This document shows, piece after piece, positions 27,601 through 37,568 of a DNA stretch of 64,000 nt. The DNA is from Phoebastria nigripes (Eukaryota > Chordata > Aves > Procellariiformes > Diomedeidae). The translations under genes were made by a program, and so were the position numbers. The stretch is taken from contig JAYKAV010000012.1 of the NCBI GenBank assembly GCA_035582835.1, positions 530,818-594,817 on the forward strand, written 5' to 3'. Within the stretch, counting starts at the first letter, position 1. Each line of letters starts with the position of its first letter. The notes beneath the pieces were generated by a model, which saw nothing but the letters and a program-made list of their open reading frames with translations, did no database searches and was not told the origin of the DNA.

Positions 27601-28690
27601 TATCATTCCTATTGGGGATGAAGTGGTGCTCTGAAATAAGAGGGAAAAAGAGTTCCGCCAAAGAGTCACAGCCTTATGGTTGAGATGCTTAATCAAGATC
27701 GCCAGAACTGTAGCAAATGCAGGTAAAGGGACCTCAAGAAGCCATTTATTTCATTCAACCCAGAGATAGGATTAACCATGTCATACCTGTCCTTAGAAAT
27801 TTCCAATGATAGAGATCCCACAGCTTTAGAATGGAAATAATTGTATTGCTTAATGGACTTTCCTGTTAAAATGTCTTTTTTTTTTTTTCTCCTGGTGTTC
27901 ATCCTGCATCTTTCTCCCAGATGTTTCTGTGGCAGAGTGGGGAATCGGTTGCCTTTGGTGAAGTCTGCCAGTTGTGCTTTAACAAGTCTGTTCTTCCCTA
28001 TTTACACCACAGCAATATCAGGTTTGTCGTTAGAAACGTCATTTAAGATTGACAAAATTGGTAAAATTCTCCACTGGGGACTTGGTTTCTTTCCTGCTTA
28101 GCATTTGATGGAAATCCTGCAGGAAAGTTCTCGTGGCGTTGCAGAGTCGAAGTTGAGTAGATCTGGAAACAGTTTGGGAACACGGCAGAGCAGGTACAGA
28201 TAAGCGCAGGACGAGTGCATTCACCATCAGCACTATTACAGACCACATCAATTCCTGAAACCTTAAAAAAGAGGTAGTTTAAAGAAAAGAAATCAATTCA
28301 GTTCACTGTGAAGAACTTGCCCAGGGAGAAGCAAGCCNGTGCTGCGGCAGTGCCCGTTTCGGGAGGTATGTTTTCCCAGCTACAGCAACAGCCGGAGAGA
28401 GCAAAGTGTTTGAGGTGCTCCTCTGCGCGGTTGCCAACACAGGGCATGGCTCATTGAACGACAGCCCTCTTCTCTCTTTCTAAGAAATTCTATTTTTGTC
28501 AGGTGGATTCAGGCAGACTCTGACACTTGTGACTCGATGTAGTGCTTTTTCTTTTAAATATAGGCTCATTTAAACTAATCAAGAAATCATGATTTTTCTG
28601 ATTGATTTGTGACCCTCTGAAGCATCTGGGTGCTCTGTGTTCTTCCTCTTTGTAAATATGTATTTAATCGATTGATTTAGATCTGAATTT
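24681..28690. other. Non-coding unique sequence, nothing recognised
   Basis: No supported gene. Open frames are under 115 codons and without domains. A T run lies at about 27872-27884. Unresolved bases lie at about 25807, 27147 and 28338. GC content and CpG rise from about 28.3 kb onward. Confidence 0.5.
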
Positions 28691-28765
28691 GTATATGTGT
28701 ATATATACATAAACAAAAAAAATGAAGGGGGGACACATACATATATATGGCTATATATATACAAA
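28691..28765. repeat. TA/TATG microsatellite with fold-back arms
   Basis: Two TA-rich tracts (GTATATGTGTATATATAC and a CATATATATGG/CTATATATATAC pair) flank an A-run and a GGGGGG stretch. The tracts are partly complementary, so the region can form an imperfect hairpin. Confidence 0.65.
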
Positions 28766-29890
28766 GGTTTAATTATTTCTAATAGCGAAGACATTCATTT
28801 CTGTTCATTATAATATAATCTTTAGGACCTATTTTTTACATCCAGCCATATGGTGCTGTGACGGATGGCTGAGCTGTTTGCGTTCTTCACAGTTTACCAT
28901 ATACGTACTTCAGATTTTGTGTTTTACATAAAAAGATACATCTGGGCGGAGGCAGGGGAGATCTGCTTGCTGGTGCCCTCCTGGATGCCACTTTGTGGCA
29001 GGGGACCCGCCGGAGGGATGGGGACTACTTCTGCTGGGACAGCCAGGGAAGGAAGGCAGCCTGGGAGCAATGGGCGAGACAGAGGGAAAAATCCCTGGGA
29101 AAAGCTCTGGGTGCGTTGGCAGGAGGGAGCAGGTTCGTGCAGATGTGATGGGAGGAAGATGGCTCTTCCCTGGCCCGGGATGAACCCTGTGGGGCTGGTT
29201 CAACCTAGAAGCCATGAAACCTGCTGGATGGCAAAGCAGGGCTTGCAGGAAATCACTAGGTGGGCTGGTAGGGAGGGGATTCATCCCACCCTGGATTTTC
29301 GCTGCTTAAGGAATTCCTCGCTGCTCTTTGGAAAATAACCAGCTTGCTGTGTCTGGCCCAACGACTCTCCTGTGCATTTATCAAGAGTTGCTCAGGAGCT
29401 GTGTCCCCCTCAAACATCTGATAAATGCCATCGCTCCCTATCGCTTCCGCTGCCCCCGGTCCCCCTTCTGTGTCCTCCACAAATCACCGTGACGTGAGCA
29501 AGCCCAGAGCCCGGACCCTGGTCACCCCGGTGCTGACCAGCTCTTGTATAAGGAATTTGTGTGATCACATGCAAAGAAAACCCTAATCTAGCATCTACCA
29601 AATTACCGAGGGGTGATTAATGGGCGTTTGTCAGAGCCTTCTGCAGCTGGGAGGGAAAATACTGCCTGCTGTGTTGTATGAGCTGTTTTCTCCTCACTCC
29701 TTCCTCTTTTTAAGATGGCTAATACCTGAAAGAACATAAAAGGGACAATCTTTCGGCTTTGAAAAATGGACCAGCAAGAAATGTTCTCAGGCAGTATTTA
29801 GAGCGCAGGATGGTATGGCATCTCCTTTCCCTCTCAGCTTCCCTGCCCAGGACTTGGCCATAGCACAGCCTATTGCTGAAATAGCTGGGC
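28766..29890. other. Locally GC-rich non-coding stretch
   Basis: 28960-29560 is clearly richer in G+C than its surroundings, which removes stop codons and opens long frames on both strands (157 aa plus, 124 aa minus). Neither frame shows a domain and they overlap each other, so neither is called a gene. A TGACGTGA half-CRE-like motif occurs near 29489-29496. Confidence 0.5.
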
Positions 29891-29896
29891 TGTGGG

Positions 29897-29906
29897 TATA
29901 TAAAGG
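29897..29906 (+). promoter_or_regulatory. Well-formed TATA element (TATATAAAGG)
   Basis: The sequence GGGTATATAAAGGG has the canonical TATA core flanked by G-rich steps. It stands in mixed-composition DNA rather than in an AT tract. An inverted CCAAT-like CTATTG lies about 25-30 bp upstream. A start site would be expected near 29925-29930. No downstream gene is recognised, so the promoter role is inferred from the motif alone. Confidence 0.25.
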
Positions 29907-30189
29907 GTTTCCGTACTGAAACGTATCAATGCCTCTGTTAATTTGGTGTAATAAAGAGGTTTTTGTCTTTCTCTCCTAACACAGCTGCTAGTCTTCACAT
30001 AAATATAAAGATTCTGTACTCTTATCATCGCATAAGATTTCAGACTACAGTGGTAGTTAAATACTGCATATCTCTGTAGGAATAAGGTTTTCCCAGGCAG
30101 AAAAGACCATTACATAGACTGCTTATCCCATCTAACACTGTATGTCTTTTTTTAATGTGAAAAAGATGCTGCCAGTTTTAAAACTATTC
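29907..30189. other. Non-coding, nothing recognised
   Basis: AT-rich sequence. AATAAA occurs near 29950 but without any transcript context. Confidence 0.45.
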
Positions 30190-30800
30190 AAATTACTTCT
30201 CCCTAAAGGCCAGTGAAGCCAGGACCCTGCAGCCAGCGCTCGCAGCCTGGATTCCTGGCCCCCAAAATCTCCACTGACCCCACAAAGTGCTCCCAGCTCT
30301 GCGCTGCACTGAGTGTGCCCAGAGCTGTAAAAGGAGAGCAGAAAATGGAAGGATGTATTTGGAGCAAAGCCGAGCCCGTGGGCTGAACCCACCCACCCCC
30401 GAAGGGCTAACGGTGGGTAGGTGGTGGGTCTTGCCCTCCTGCTCAGCTCTCTGCAGTGAGTTAGTCCTTCTGCAAGAAGGAAAATCTTCGTTAATCCAAG
30501 TGGCAGCTGCAACCCTGGAGCCAGAGCTCATCCCAGGTCTCGTTGCTTCAGCCACAGCAAAATACTTTGCAAGAAGTTGCGTGGAGCTTGTTGCGTTAGA
30601 CCACAGAGCCATGATGAGGGAGATAGAGATCTTATTGCATGCAGACGTGCATGCACGATATCACTGTACAACAGATAACAGCGTGAGAAAGTTAAATGAA
30701 AGAATTTGGATAATTCTTGTCCATCAATCACTGTGCAATTTTATATTTAGTCATATTCCAAGGAGATATGCAGGTCTGCTGTATCACAACTAAGGTAGGA
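30190..30800. other. GC-rich stretch with the window's longest open frame
   Basis: 30200-30560 is GC-rich and is open in several frames on both strands (168 aa at 30287-30793 plus; 126 and 139 aa minus). The 168-aa frame has no signal peptide, repeat or recognised domain, and its C-terminal half crosses ordinary AT-rich DNA. It is judged a chance frame. 30636-30655 holds two TGCATGCA copies separated by GACG. Confidence 0.45.
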
Positions 30801-31270
30801 CGAACTGGCAGAAATCCCTAGTGTGGTTGTCCGGGGAACCAGGTAATAGTATTAGAAAATTTTGCATGCAAAAATTATCTGTGATACTGAGCGTTTTTAC
30901 TGCAGATCATGTCAGGGCCTGTTGCTACCGGTTAATGCTTAGGAAATAAATTGTAAGCAGTATTAATTTTTAAAGGTCGCAGTGTGGTTAGGTATATATT
31001 ATGTAGCCTGTTGTGCATGTATTTTATCACGCTCGGCTGAGTGGGTTTATTTGCTGCCTTCTTTGAAGGCAGAGCATCACTCTCTGCATTCCTTCCCAAA
31101 CCTTCCTGCACTGCGGCAACGCCACATCACCGAGATCCCATTTCGATGGGCGGCAGAGGTGACCATGGTAAACTCTTTGGGACNGGCTAATCTTCTCCTT
31201 CTCAGGAGGACTGCACTGTGGCTTGACTCCAGCTGGAGGAGCTTTGTTGACATGTAGTAAGAATTTCGAT
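30801..31270. other. Non-coding, nothing recognised
   Basis: Unique sequence with one unresolved base near 31184. The short opposing frames have no domains. Confidence 0.5.
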
Positions 31271-31292
31271 TCCATTTATTTCAATAAATGGA
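31271..31292. repeat. Perfect 9-bp-arm hairpin
   Basis: Arms TCCATTTAT (31271-31279) and ATAAATGGA (31284-31292) with a 4-nt loop TTCA. It directly precedes a long AT-rich tract. Confidence 0.8.
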
Positions 31293-31435
31293 GGGTATAC
31301 ATTGGAATATCATAATATATATTCTATATAATACCATAAATTTCTATATAAACGTAATATAGTAATATATCTATATACTAACAGTATAATAATGTATCTA
31401 ATTTCAATATAATAATACAAATTTACTTGTTATAG
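31293..31435. repeat. AT-rich low-complexity tract
   Basis: About 140 bp almost entirely of A and T, with recurring TATATA, TAATAT and CTATATA steps. It looks like a degenerate microsatellite or an unwinding-prone region. Confidence 0.7.
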
Positions 31436-31818
31436 ACTACACACATATGGACTTTCATACCTTTATCTCTCCATGCATGAGGTGGGACCACAGTAATGCA
31501 CTGTATGTATCTGTGTGTCTGAGGCAGCAATGGATATCAGAGACAGGTCAGAACTAAAATACTCCATGCAAACGTTCAAACCGCCACAATAATATGAACT
31601 GTTGTTTGGGAAAAGCTGCATGGGCTCATCCTTCCCTTGGGTACCACACAGGCCACAGCTATTGTAGGAGAAGCACAGTGGGAAAAGGAAAAAGGCCTGA
31701 GATGAGACAAATCACCGCAGGACCCTTACAAACTGCGGCTCTTGGTTTCTCAGCAAAGTTACCTCCTTCCCGTTGTCCTTCCCCGCATCTCTGTCAAGAA
31801 GGGGTTTGCTGTGAGCGC
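31436..31818. other. Non-coding, nothing recognised
   Basis: Unique sequence leading into the minisatellite. Open frames here continue into the repeat and show no domain. Confidence 0.5.
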
Positions 31819-31877
31819 CACGGCGGCTTGATGCCCACGGCGGCTTGATGCCCACGGTGGCTTGATGCCCACGGTGG
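31819..31877. repeat. 17-bp minisatellite, about 3.4 copies
   Basis: The unit CACGGCGGCTTGATGCC occurs at 31819-31835 and 31836-31852, then once with a single C-to-T change at 31853-31869, then as a partial copy ending near 31877. It is GC- and CpG-rich in an AT-rich setting. The near identity suggests recent expansion. Confidence 0.95.
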
Positions 31878-32249
31878 GTTACCTCTGCACATCGCCCTCG
31901 GCGGTGCGCATGGCTGTCCAACCATGCCTGCAGCTGAGAGCAGGCGTCGGGAACTTCAAACTTATTAAAATAGCGCTTGTGCATCCTTTTTGAAAAAGAA
32001 AATGCCTTACAGCATGTTTTACACACCGAGTGGAGCAGACCCACTCANCAAGCGCAGACGAAGGAAATGAGTGCTTTGTTTATGACAGATTTCTGTTTTT
32101 ATTCCCAAGGTTCAGAAGTAAATTACTACAAAAATGCAGACGGAACCTGTAATATTTGCCTCAGCATTATTCATCCAGCGATTCAGGAGCCGCAGATCAG
32201 CCTGTGAAAGACAGCAGTTAAAATACAGGGCTGCTCCAATCTCTTTTGC
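31878..32249. other. Non-coding, nothing recognised
   Basis: Unique sequence with an unresolved base near 32048. No gene recognised. Confidence 0.5.
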
Positions 32250-32318
32250 GCTGGGGTAAATCAAGAGTAACTTTCACTGAAACCAATGGAGTGTAAAATT
32301 GGTGTAAGTGAGAATCAG
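32250..32318. repeat. Ancient interspersed repeat relic (best-preserved copy)
   Basis: Reads CTGGGGTAAATCAAGAGTAA, a centre ACTGAAACCAATGG, then AGTGTAAAATTGGTGTAAGT and GAGAATCAG. This follows closely the sauropsid repeat pattern 'GGTGTAAATCAGGAGTAACTCC', core 'CATTGACTTCAATGG', 'TGTAAAACTGGTGTAAGTGAG'. It is widely seen in turtles, crocodilians and birds. Basis: remembered pattern, no database search. Confidence 0.65.
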
Positions 32319-33369
32319 TACTATCTCCTGTACCTATACGTCAGTGAAACTATTTGTTTAGTGTTTATAGACACTGCTGTCATAAATAGCTTATTTTCCT
32401 ATACATTAAATAGATCAAAGGTATCCAGAGTAATTTTCTAGCATGACTAAAATAAACATGTATATTTATTGCCACATAACTTGCAGGAGTTGGGCTCTTG
32501 GTGAATCTGAATCCAAAAATAGTGATTGATTTTTTTCTTAGTTTAATAAAAGGAATCACAGTGCTTTATGAAATCATGCATTCATTTTATTTGATTGACA
32601 TCTTCAATTTTGGATATATATTCTAACTAATGGAATGAATATTGCAATACATGAATCAATTATATTTGTTCAGTTGTCAGGTTTGTAAAGTGAGAACAGT
32701 TTAAATTATATATGATCCAGCTGTCTATATATTATGTCGTCTTAATAGACAATACTACCATCAATACATTTATTTTAATGAGGAGCTTATCAGCATACAT
32801 AGCTCATATCTGATCCACTGTTACTTATTGAAACAATAGGGGTTTACCCATGTACCTCAAAATATAATCTTCCTCACTTCAAGACCAGGAGAAGAATATG
32901 GCTGAAGAAGAAAGATTTGCTAGTGTAATTAGCATCACTGTTAACATTACTGAAATCACTAGTTTACAGTCATCNCTATTTATACTATTGTAACCGAGTA
33001 TGTTGCCTTGGAGTTTAGGCAGTATTCTCAAAATGCTCCCTTGTTAACGATGGGTTAATTCCTAAAGTTATTTCAGTACGGACTTAACCTAAAGCACACA
33101 AGCAATCATTCTGAGAATATAATTCAGCAAAGGAATAGGTCTTCAAGGAATCAAAGCTATGGAAAATATTGTAAACTTCCATTTGCTATAATTTTCCCAT
33201 TTCTTGACCTTTCCTATAATTTANCAATTTGATAATTATTAAGTTTTTAGAAAGCATAATCTAAGGAAATAAGAAGTGGCTGCAAAACTCATTAGAAAAA
33301 CATACTTAAAGAATTCTTGATTCCTCATCAAAAGAGAAAGATACATCAAATGGGATTCTGTAGGAGTAG
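32319..33369. other. Non-coding AT-rich sequence, nothing recognised
   Basis: Unique AT-rich DNA with unresolved bases near 32975 and 33225. No gene or repeat family recognised. Confidence 0.5.
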
Positions 33370-33999
33370 TATCCAATATTTTTATTAATGATCTGGATGA
33401 TTGAANAGAAAACTTTCTTATCAAATTTGTGAATTTGGAAGAACTGGGAGTACTTTGGAAGCTAAAGCTTGCATTTCAGATGACCTTGATGAAATGTCCT
33501 AAAAAAACCCAAACTGAAATAAAATAAGGACAAGGGTAACATAGAAAACAGCGTAGTAGGATGTATAGGCAAAAAATACCAGAAGCATTAAAATAATTCT
33601 CCCACCTCATTAAGCATTGGTTTGGCCCTAACAAAATTTGGAGGTGTAGCTTTAGAGACCCAGGTAAAGAGGGCAACAGGAATGACCTGGCAACTGGAAA
33701 AGACAACCAGCAAATTTCAGTAAATAAGGAATGTTAAACACCAAAAACAACCAAAAACCTTAAAGAAAGATATGATAAGAGTCTTCCAGTACATGCCAGC
33801 CTGCAGAAAAGGTAAATACAGCGTACTTCATGTCCTTGAAGAGTGTAACAAAAGGAAGTCCTGTTGCATCCTGAAATTCTGTTTAGATACCAGGAAAAAG
33901 CTTCTTTCAAGAAATGGGTAGTAGGGCAATGGGCTCTCCCCCGTGGGAGGTCTTCAAGAGCAAGATACGCCTTTCAGAAATGGCTTTGGTTTGGCTAAT
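33370..33999 (+). mobile_element. Decayed CR1 LINE 3' portion (end of reverse transcriptase ORF and 3' tail)
   Basis: At about 33376-33402 the plus strand reads NIFINDLDD, the 'IFINDLDD' block near the end of CR1 ORF2, followed by a stop. Further blocks appear in the expected order: CAGATGACCTTGATGAAATG (33478-33497), AATAAGGACAAGGG (33523-33536), ATATGATAAGAGTCTTCCAG (33770-33789), ACCAGGAAAAAGCTTCTTTC (33890-33909), GGGAGGTCTTCAAGAGCAAG (33944-33963) and CGCCTTTCAGAAATGGCTTT (33968-33987). These follow the 3' part of archosaur and turtle CR1 copies. Many stops and indels show great age. The terminal 8-bp repeats of CR1 are not visible. Confidence 0.75.
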
Positions 34000-34086
34000 C
34001 TCTTATTTGGCAGTGCAGCCTTACTTTTCTGTAATTCTATTATGACCTGTATGTATTTAATGTATTTCCATAATATTTTTTTGCAG
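34000..34086. other. Non-coding spacer ending in a pyrimidine-rich acceptor-like tract
   Basis: AT-rich sequence that ends in TATTTTTTTGCAG (34074-34086), a good 3' splice acceptor consensus for the plus strand. Confidence 0.4.
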
Positions 34087-34171
34087 CTTATATTAACCAT
34101 TTTTATTATGCAAATAGTCAAAATGGCAAAAAAGTTACAAGTCAGTCCAAGAAACTTTTCCAAGCAGCCAG
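34087..34171 (+). other. Exon-like segment (speculative)
   Basis: It is bounded by an acceptor TATTTTTTTGCAG and a donor CCAG|GTAAGTTC that both fit vertebrate consensus well. It is 85 nt long and open in one frame (28 codons, basic, lysine-rich), and starts about 90 bp past the CR1 relic on the same strand. Pseudo-exons of this quality are common in introns, and no protein family is recognised. It could be an exon of a lncRNA or simply chance. Confidence 0.15.
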
Positions 34172-34893
34172 GTAAGTTCTTGGTTCTGTTATTTTAGTTA
34201 CTTTAGATTTGCAGAGGATTTAAAGAACTGAATTTGACGGAAATAAGATGAATATTTGTTTGTCTGACAAGTAAGTTTAGAAACGGCACAAGAAGTCCTG
34301 AATAGGAAAACTAGCTTGACTGAGGTTGGTTTTTTCAGTATTTTAAAAAGAGACTGCACAGAAATTCTGGTACCTGAGCTTTTATTTGGAGGTGGAAACC
34401 TCCTGAGCATAAAATCCAAGTGGCGCTGTCAGTTGGCTTATCTGGAAGAATTCTACCTTTGTCCTTTCAAACTGGAAAGTCTCTGCTTGTCAGACACGAT
34501 GCCTGTACAGGTTGTCCTGTGTCTCAGTTCCCTAATGTTGCTCAGAGAACACGGAGTGCTGGAGCAGAGCTGCTCTGCTCAACTGGGACCTCCAGGTAGG
34601 AATACAAAGGGAGTATTAAGTGATCTAATACTATAAAAGTAAATAATTTTCTGCTAGTATGCTGAATTTATACACATTTGAATTGAAACCAGAAAGAGAT
34701 GTTCTTCCATACTATACCACAGTGCACCACGTAACAAGATTTGACAGAAATGTTTTCTTCTCTGCTCAAGTTTAAGGAATCAGGGCATGCAGGCAGTGGG
34801 ACTTACCTAGTCTTGGGGAATATGGTATGCAGCATCATGTACTGTTGGAAATCAACTTTTGCAGAAGCACACGTTTTGTTGGAGAAAATGCAG
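34172..34893. other. Non-coding with a 9-bp-arm palindrome
   Basis: No supported gene. 34562-34580 is a perfect inverted repeat of GAGCAGAGC and GCTCTGCTC separated by one base. A further donor-like CCAG|GTAGGA occurs near 34593. Confidence 0.5.
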
Positions 34894-34966
34894 GAGCGTG
34901 CACCGCGGAGCGGGGAGCAGCCCGGAGCCCCCAGCGCGCGGGCACAGCCACGGCTCTGCCGTCGCA
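34894..34966. promoter_or_regulatory. Short CpG cluster
   Basis: Eleven or so CpGs occur in about 75 bp (GCGTGCACCGCGGAGCGGGG, CAGCGCGCGGG, GCCGTCGC) inside AT-rich DNA. It is too short for a CpG island. It may be an isolated GC-rich remnant or a small regulatory element. Confidence 0.25.
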
Positions 34967-35516
34967 GACCAGCCCATCTCTGAAGGGTCTTTAGTCTTCT
35001 ATTGGCTTGGCGATCTGGGAGCTAAAGGAGAGCAAGATAATGGAGTATAGCAGATGCGGTTGATTTATTGTGGTCTACTGGGTAAAGAACACCATTCTGG
35101 AAAATTAACAGGCAAACCAAAATAGATGCTCACCTGATGAACTAAAATATAGTAAAGATATAGATAGCATAGCACTTATTGCTCCTAAAAACAACCAGCC
35201 ACCAAAAAATGAAATAAATATTTTCTTAGTCCTTAGACTGGAGCTACATGTCAGCTTGCACTCACTCCCATGTTGCAATCCCGTTGTACATACATAAATG
35301 TCACTAAATCAATCAAGAACATTAAGTCAAGATTGTAACAGTGTTCTCAATGGGTCCGGTAACAACTAAAACAAACAGGATCATTTCAAGAATATAAACC
35401 TTCATGCCTCCAGGTACTAAACAACCTTTAATTAACAACAGTAAGGAATAATTTTTCTATGTGAGCATGTTCCCTTGTAACTGTCTGCTGGAGACCCTGG
35501 CAGCGCATTTTTCCAG
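34967..35516. other. Non-coding, nothing recognised
   Basis: Unique AT-rich sequence. It ends in CATTTTTCCAG (35506-35516), an acceptor-like tract. Confidence 0.5.
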
Positions 35517-35642
35517 AGTTTGTTCTGGCCTCCTTCGCAGAGAGAACAGGACATCGGGGGAGATTGGCCGCTTACTAATTCCTGTGCTCTGAACCAAATC
35601 CAGAGCCATTTTCCAACTGGGAGGAAACGGCTGCATTGCAAG
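35517..35642 (+). other. Exon-like segment, 126 nt (speculative)
   Basis: Acceptor CATTTTTCCAG, then 126 nt (exactly 42 codons) open in one frame, then donor CAAG|GTAAGTGA, a full match to the vertebrate AG|GTAAGT consensus. The peptide runs from SLFWPPSQREQDIGG to GRKRLHCK and resembles no family I know. It lies about 1.35 kb downstream of the similar segment at 34087-34171. The length and phase are suggestive, but base composition could produce this by chance. Confidence 0.18.
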
Positions 35643-36399
35643 GTAAGTGATCCCTTGGCAAGATTCAGAACTGCTCAGAGCAATTCACCTACAACAGACG
35701 CTGGTAATAGGCAGGATGGGGACTGCAGCNCTGCCTCAACGGCGCTTGCTCCATTAATTTAATACCTTCATGTATAAAATATCATATATACTCTGTGTTC
35801 TCTTTCCACCTATAAGCAGCTACTTGCCTGAGAGCACAGGGCAGGAGGGTCCATGGTACTGTGCCATCATCTGCTCTCTTCAGCTCTGCTGGAAGTCTAA
35901 GAAAATGTGTTTTTCTTAGGCACAGCCTGGTGTCTGAATTCAGGCTTGTCTGTGGCCATGAATGTTAATTGACACACATGGGGGAATTATGTGACTGATT
36001 TCAAAGCTCTTCCTAGACCTCCAGGTGCCCAAGAGAGCTGAAGAAGTGTTTGCGGAGGAGAAAATATGCAGGAATTATACTGGAAATTCCTTTTTTGTAA
36101 TGTTGACACTTTTTCACATAGGTTTTGGGTCCTCGCAAACAGAAGAGGAACATGCATCTGTCTTCAGATTGAGGGTTTTTTTTACTAGTGTGATGTTCTT
36201 GACAATATTCTCAGGATACTAATTTGTTACTTGTAATGATAATTCTTTGTCCACATGAGAACAGGCATACATCACACACGCACACACATATACACTGCGC
36301 TCGCTTTCATAAAATATTTATGAATCATTATTGGCATTAGGGATATCTGAAGCCAAAATTCATAGGAGGCAATTTTGTAGAAAATGAAATTATGGAATA
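35643..36399. other. Non-coding, with a short CA-rich tract
   Basis: It holds a CACACACGCACACACATATACAC tract near 36271-36297 and an unresolved base near 35730. No gene recognised. Confidence 0.5.
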
Positions 36400-36720
36400 T
36401 TTATCCATCCAGTAAGCTGCCCTGAGTATGTGTCTCCAGCAGAATTAGGGAGTTATTTATTTATGAGCTGGTCTCCTATTCTCTTCCTTAAAGAGAAATC
36501 ACGGAACAGGTTGAACGGGATGTTTGTTTACAAATTGGCCAGAGAGCATTGTTCTCAGTTTGATTTGCAATGACTAATGAGCAACATAATTTTTAATCAT
36601 AGGTTTTCAAGCCTGACACACTGACAAGCACATCCTGCATGTGTTACATTCGGCATGGCATAATGCAGGCAGCTGTGTATGCTAACGAGAGAACAAAAGC
36701 AGTGTGAAAAAGATCAATGT
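36400..36720. promoter_or_regulatory. Candidate conserved non-coding element (motif content only)
   Basis: A repeat-free segment with a forkhead-type TGTTTAC (36525-36531), an inverted CCAAT (36534-36538), GACTAATGAG and TTTAATCATAGG motifs. Its composition resembles vertebrate enhancer-type conserved sequence. This is inference only. Confidence 0.2.
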
Positions 36721-37546
36721 GTCAGGAGAGAATAAGACTTTTCTAGCAAGCAAGCTGCGATGTAAACATTTTTCATTTTAGGACTTCCTAGGACATGTTT
36801 TTGTGTGCACAGAAAAGCCAAATCCTCAGCTCAGGATGCGGAGGAAAGGGGTGGAAAGAAATCAGTTTGTCTGTGCTAATGAATCAAAGGCCAGCAGTCA
36901 CCAGGGACAAATAGAGCATGAGATCTCAGGATCAGAAGTTCTTGAGGACGGCTCCTAAGACACCCCAGACAGTACATCAGGGAAGGCTGGAAGCAAATTG
37001 ACATTGACAAAGCTTTTAAAATGTATCTACCCACTCACCAGTAGTTCGGCAGGACAGATGCTCGCTCGTTCTGCCACCTTCTGCAAAAAGGACCACATTT
37101 GCAGCCCGGCTTTATCCTCTTCCTCTGGCCCCCCAGTGCCAAACCATCCCAGGGGAGACCCGGGGACTCCCCTCCTCCCGCGGTGCTGACTGAGGGTGGG
37201 ACTGATTTTTGCAGCACCCCTAAACACAATGACCTCAAGGAGCTTTGCAACCTCTTGTTTCCCTCCCCAAAATTTGGAAAGAGAAAAAATAACTTTCTTC
37301 ATCTCCCAAGTCCAGAGAGGGATTTTCAAAGGTGAAAAATGGGAGAGGACAGGGCAGGACAAGGATTATCCTGGGTATCAAAACACATCCTCAGCAGGCA
37401 CAAGTGCCAAATTCAGCAGTAGCTCTGCCTCTCCACTGCGTGTTTGTACCTCATCCCATCTCCCCTGCCTGGCTGTGCAGAAGCTCAGAGGTCCCTTCTG
37501 CACATGCCCNATGTGATGCTCAAAGCATTATTATTCCCTTAATAAC
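36721..37546. other. Non-coding, locally GC-rich at 37080-37200
   Basis: GC-rich DNA around 37080-37200 opens overlapping frames on both strands (up to 111 aa), none with a recognised domain. An unresolved base lies near 37510. Confidence 0.5.
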
Positions 37547-37568
37547 TATATACATATATATATATTAT
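37547..37568. repeat. TA microsatellite
   Basis: Short TATACATATATATATAT tract between two nearly identical CATTATTATTCC-like pieces (about 37527 and 37564). Confidence 0.75.

Noticed and set aside
28865..29338. 157-aa plus-strand frame opposed by a 124-aa minus-strand frame
   Set aside because: Both strands are open because of local GC-richness. Composition is biased to Gly, Arg and Pro and no family is recognisable.
30287..30793. Longest open frame in the window, 168 aa on the plus strand
   Set aside because: It lies in GC-rich DNA where both strands are open in several frames, shows no domain or signal peptide, and its second half crosses ordinary AT-rich sequence. Chance is the simplest explanation.
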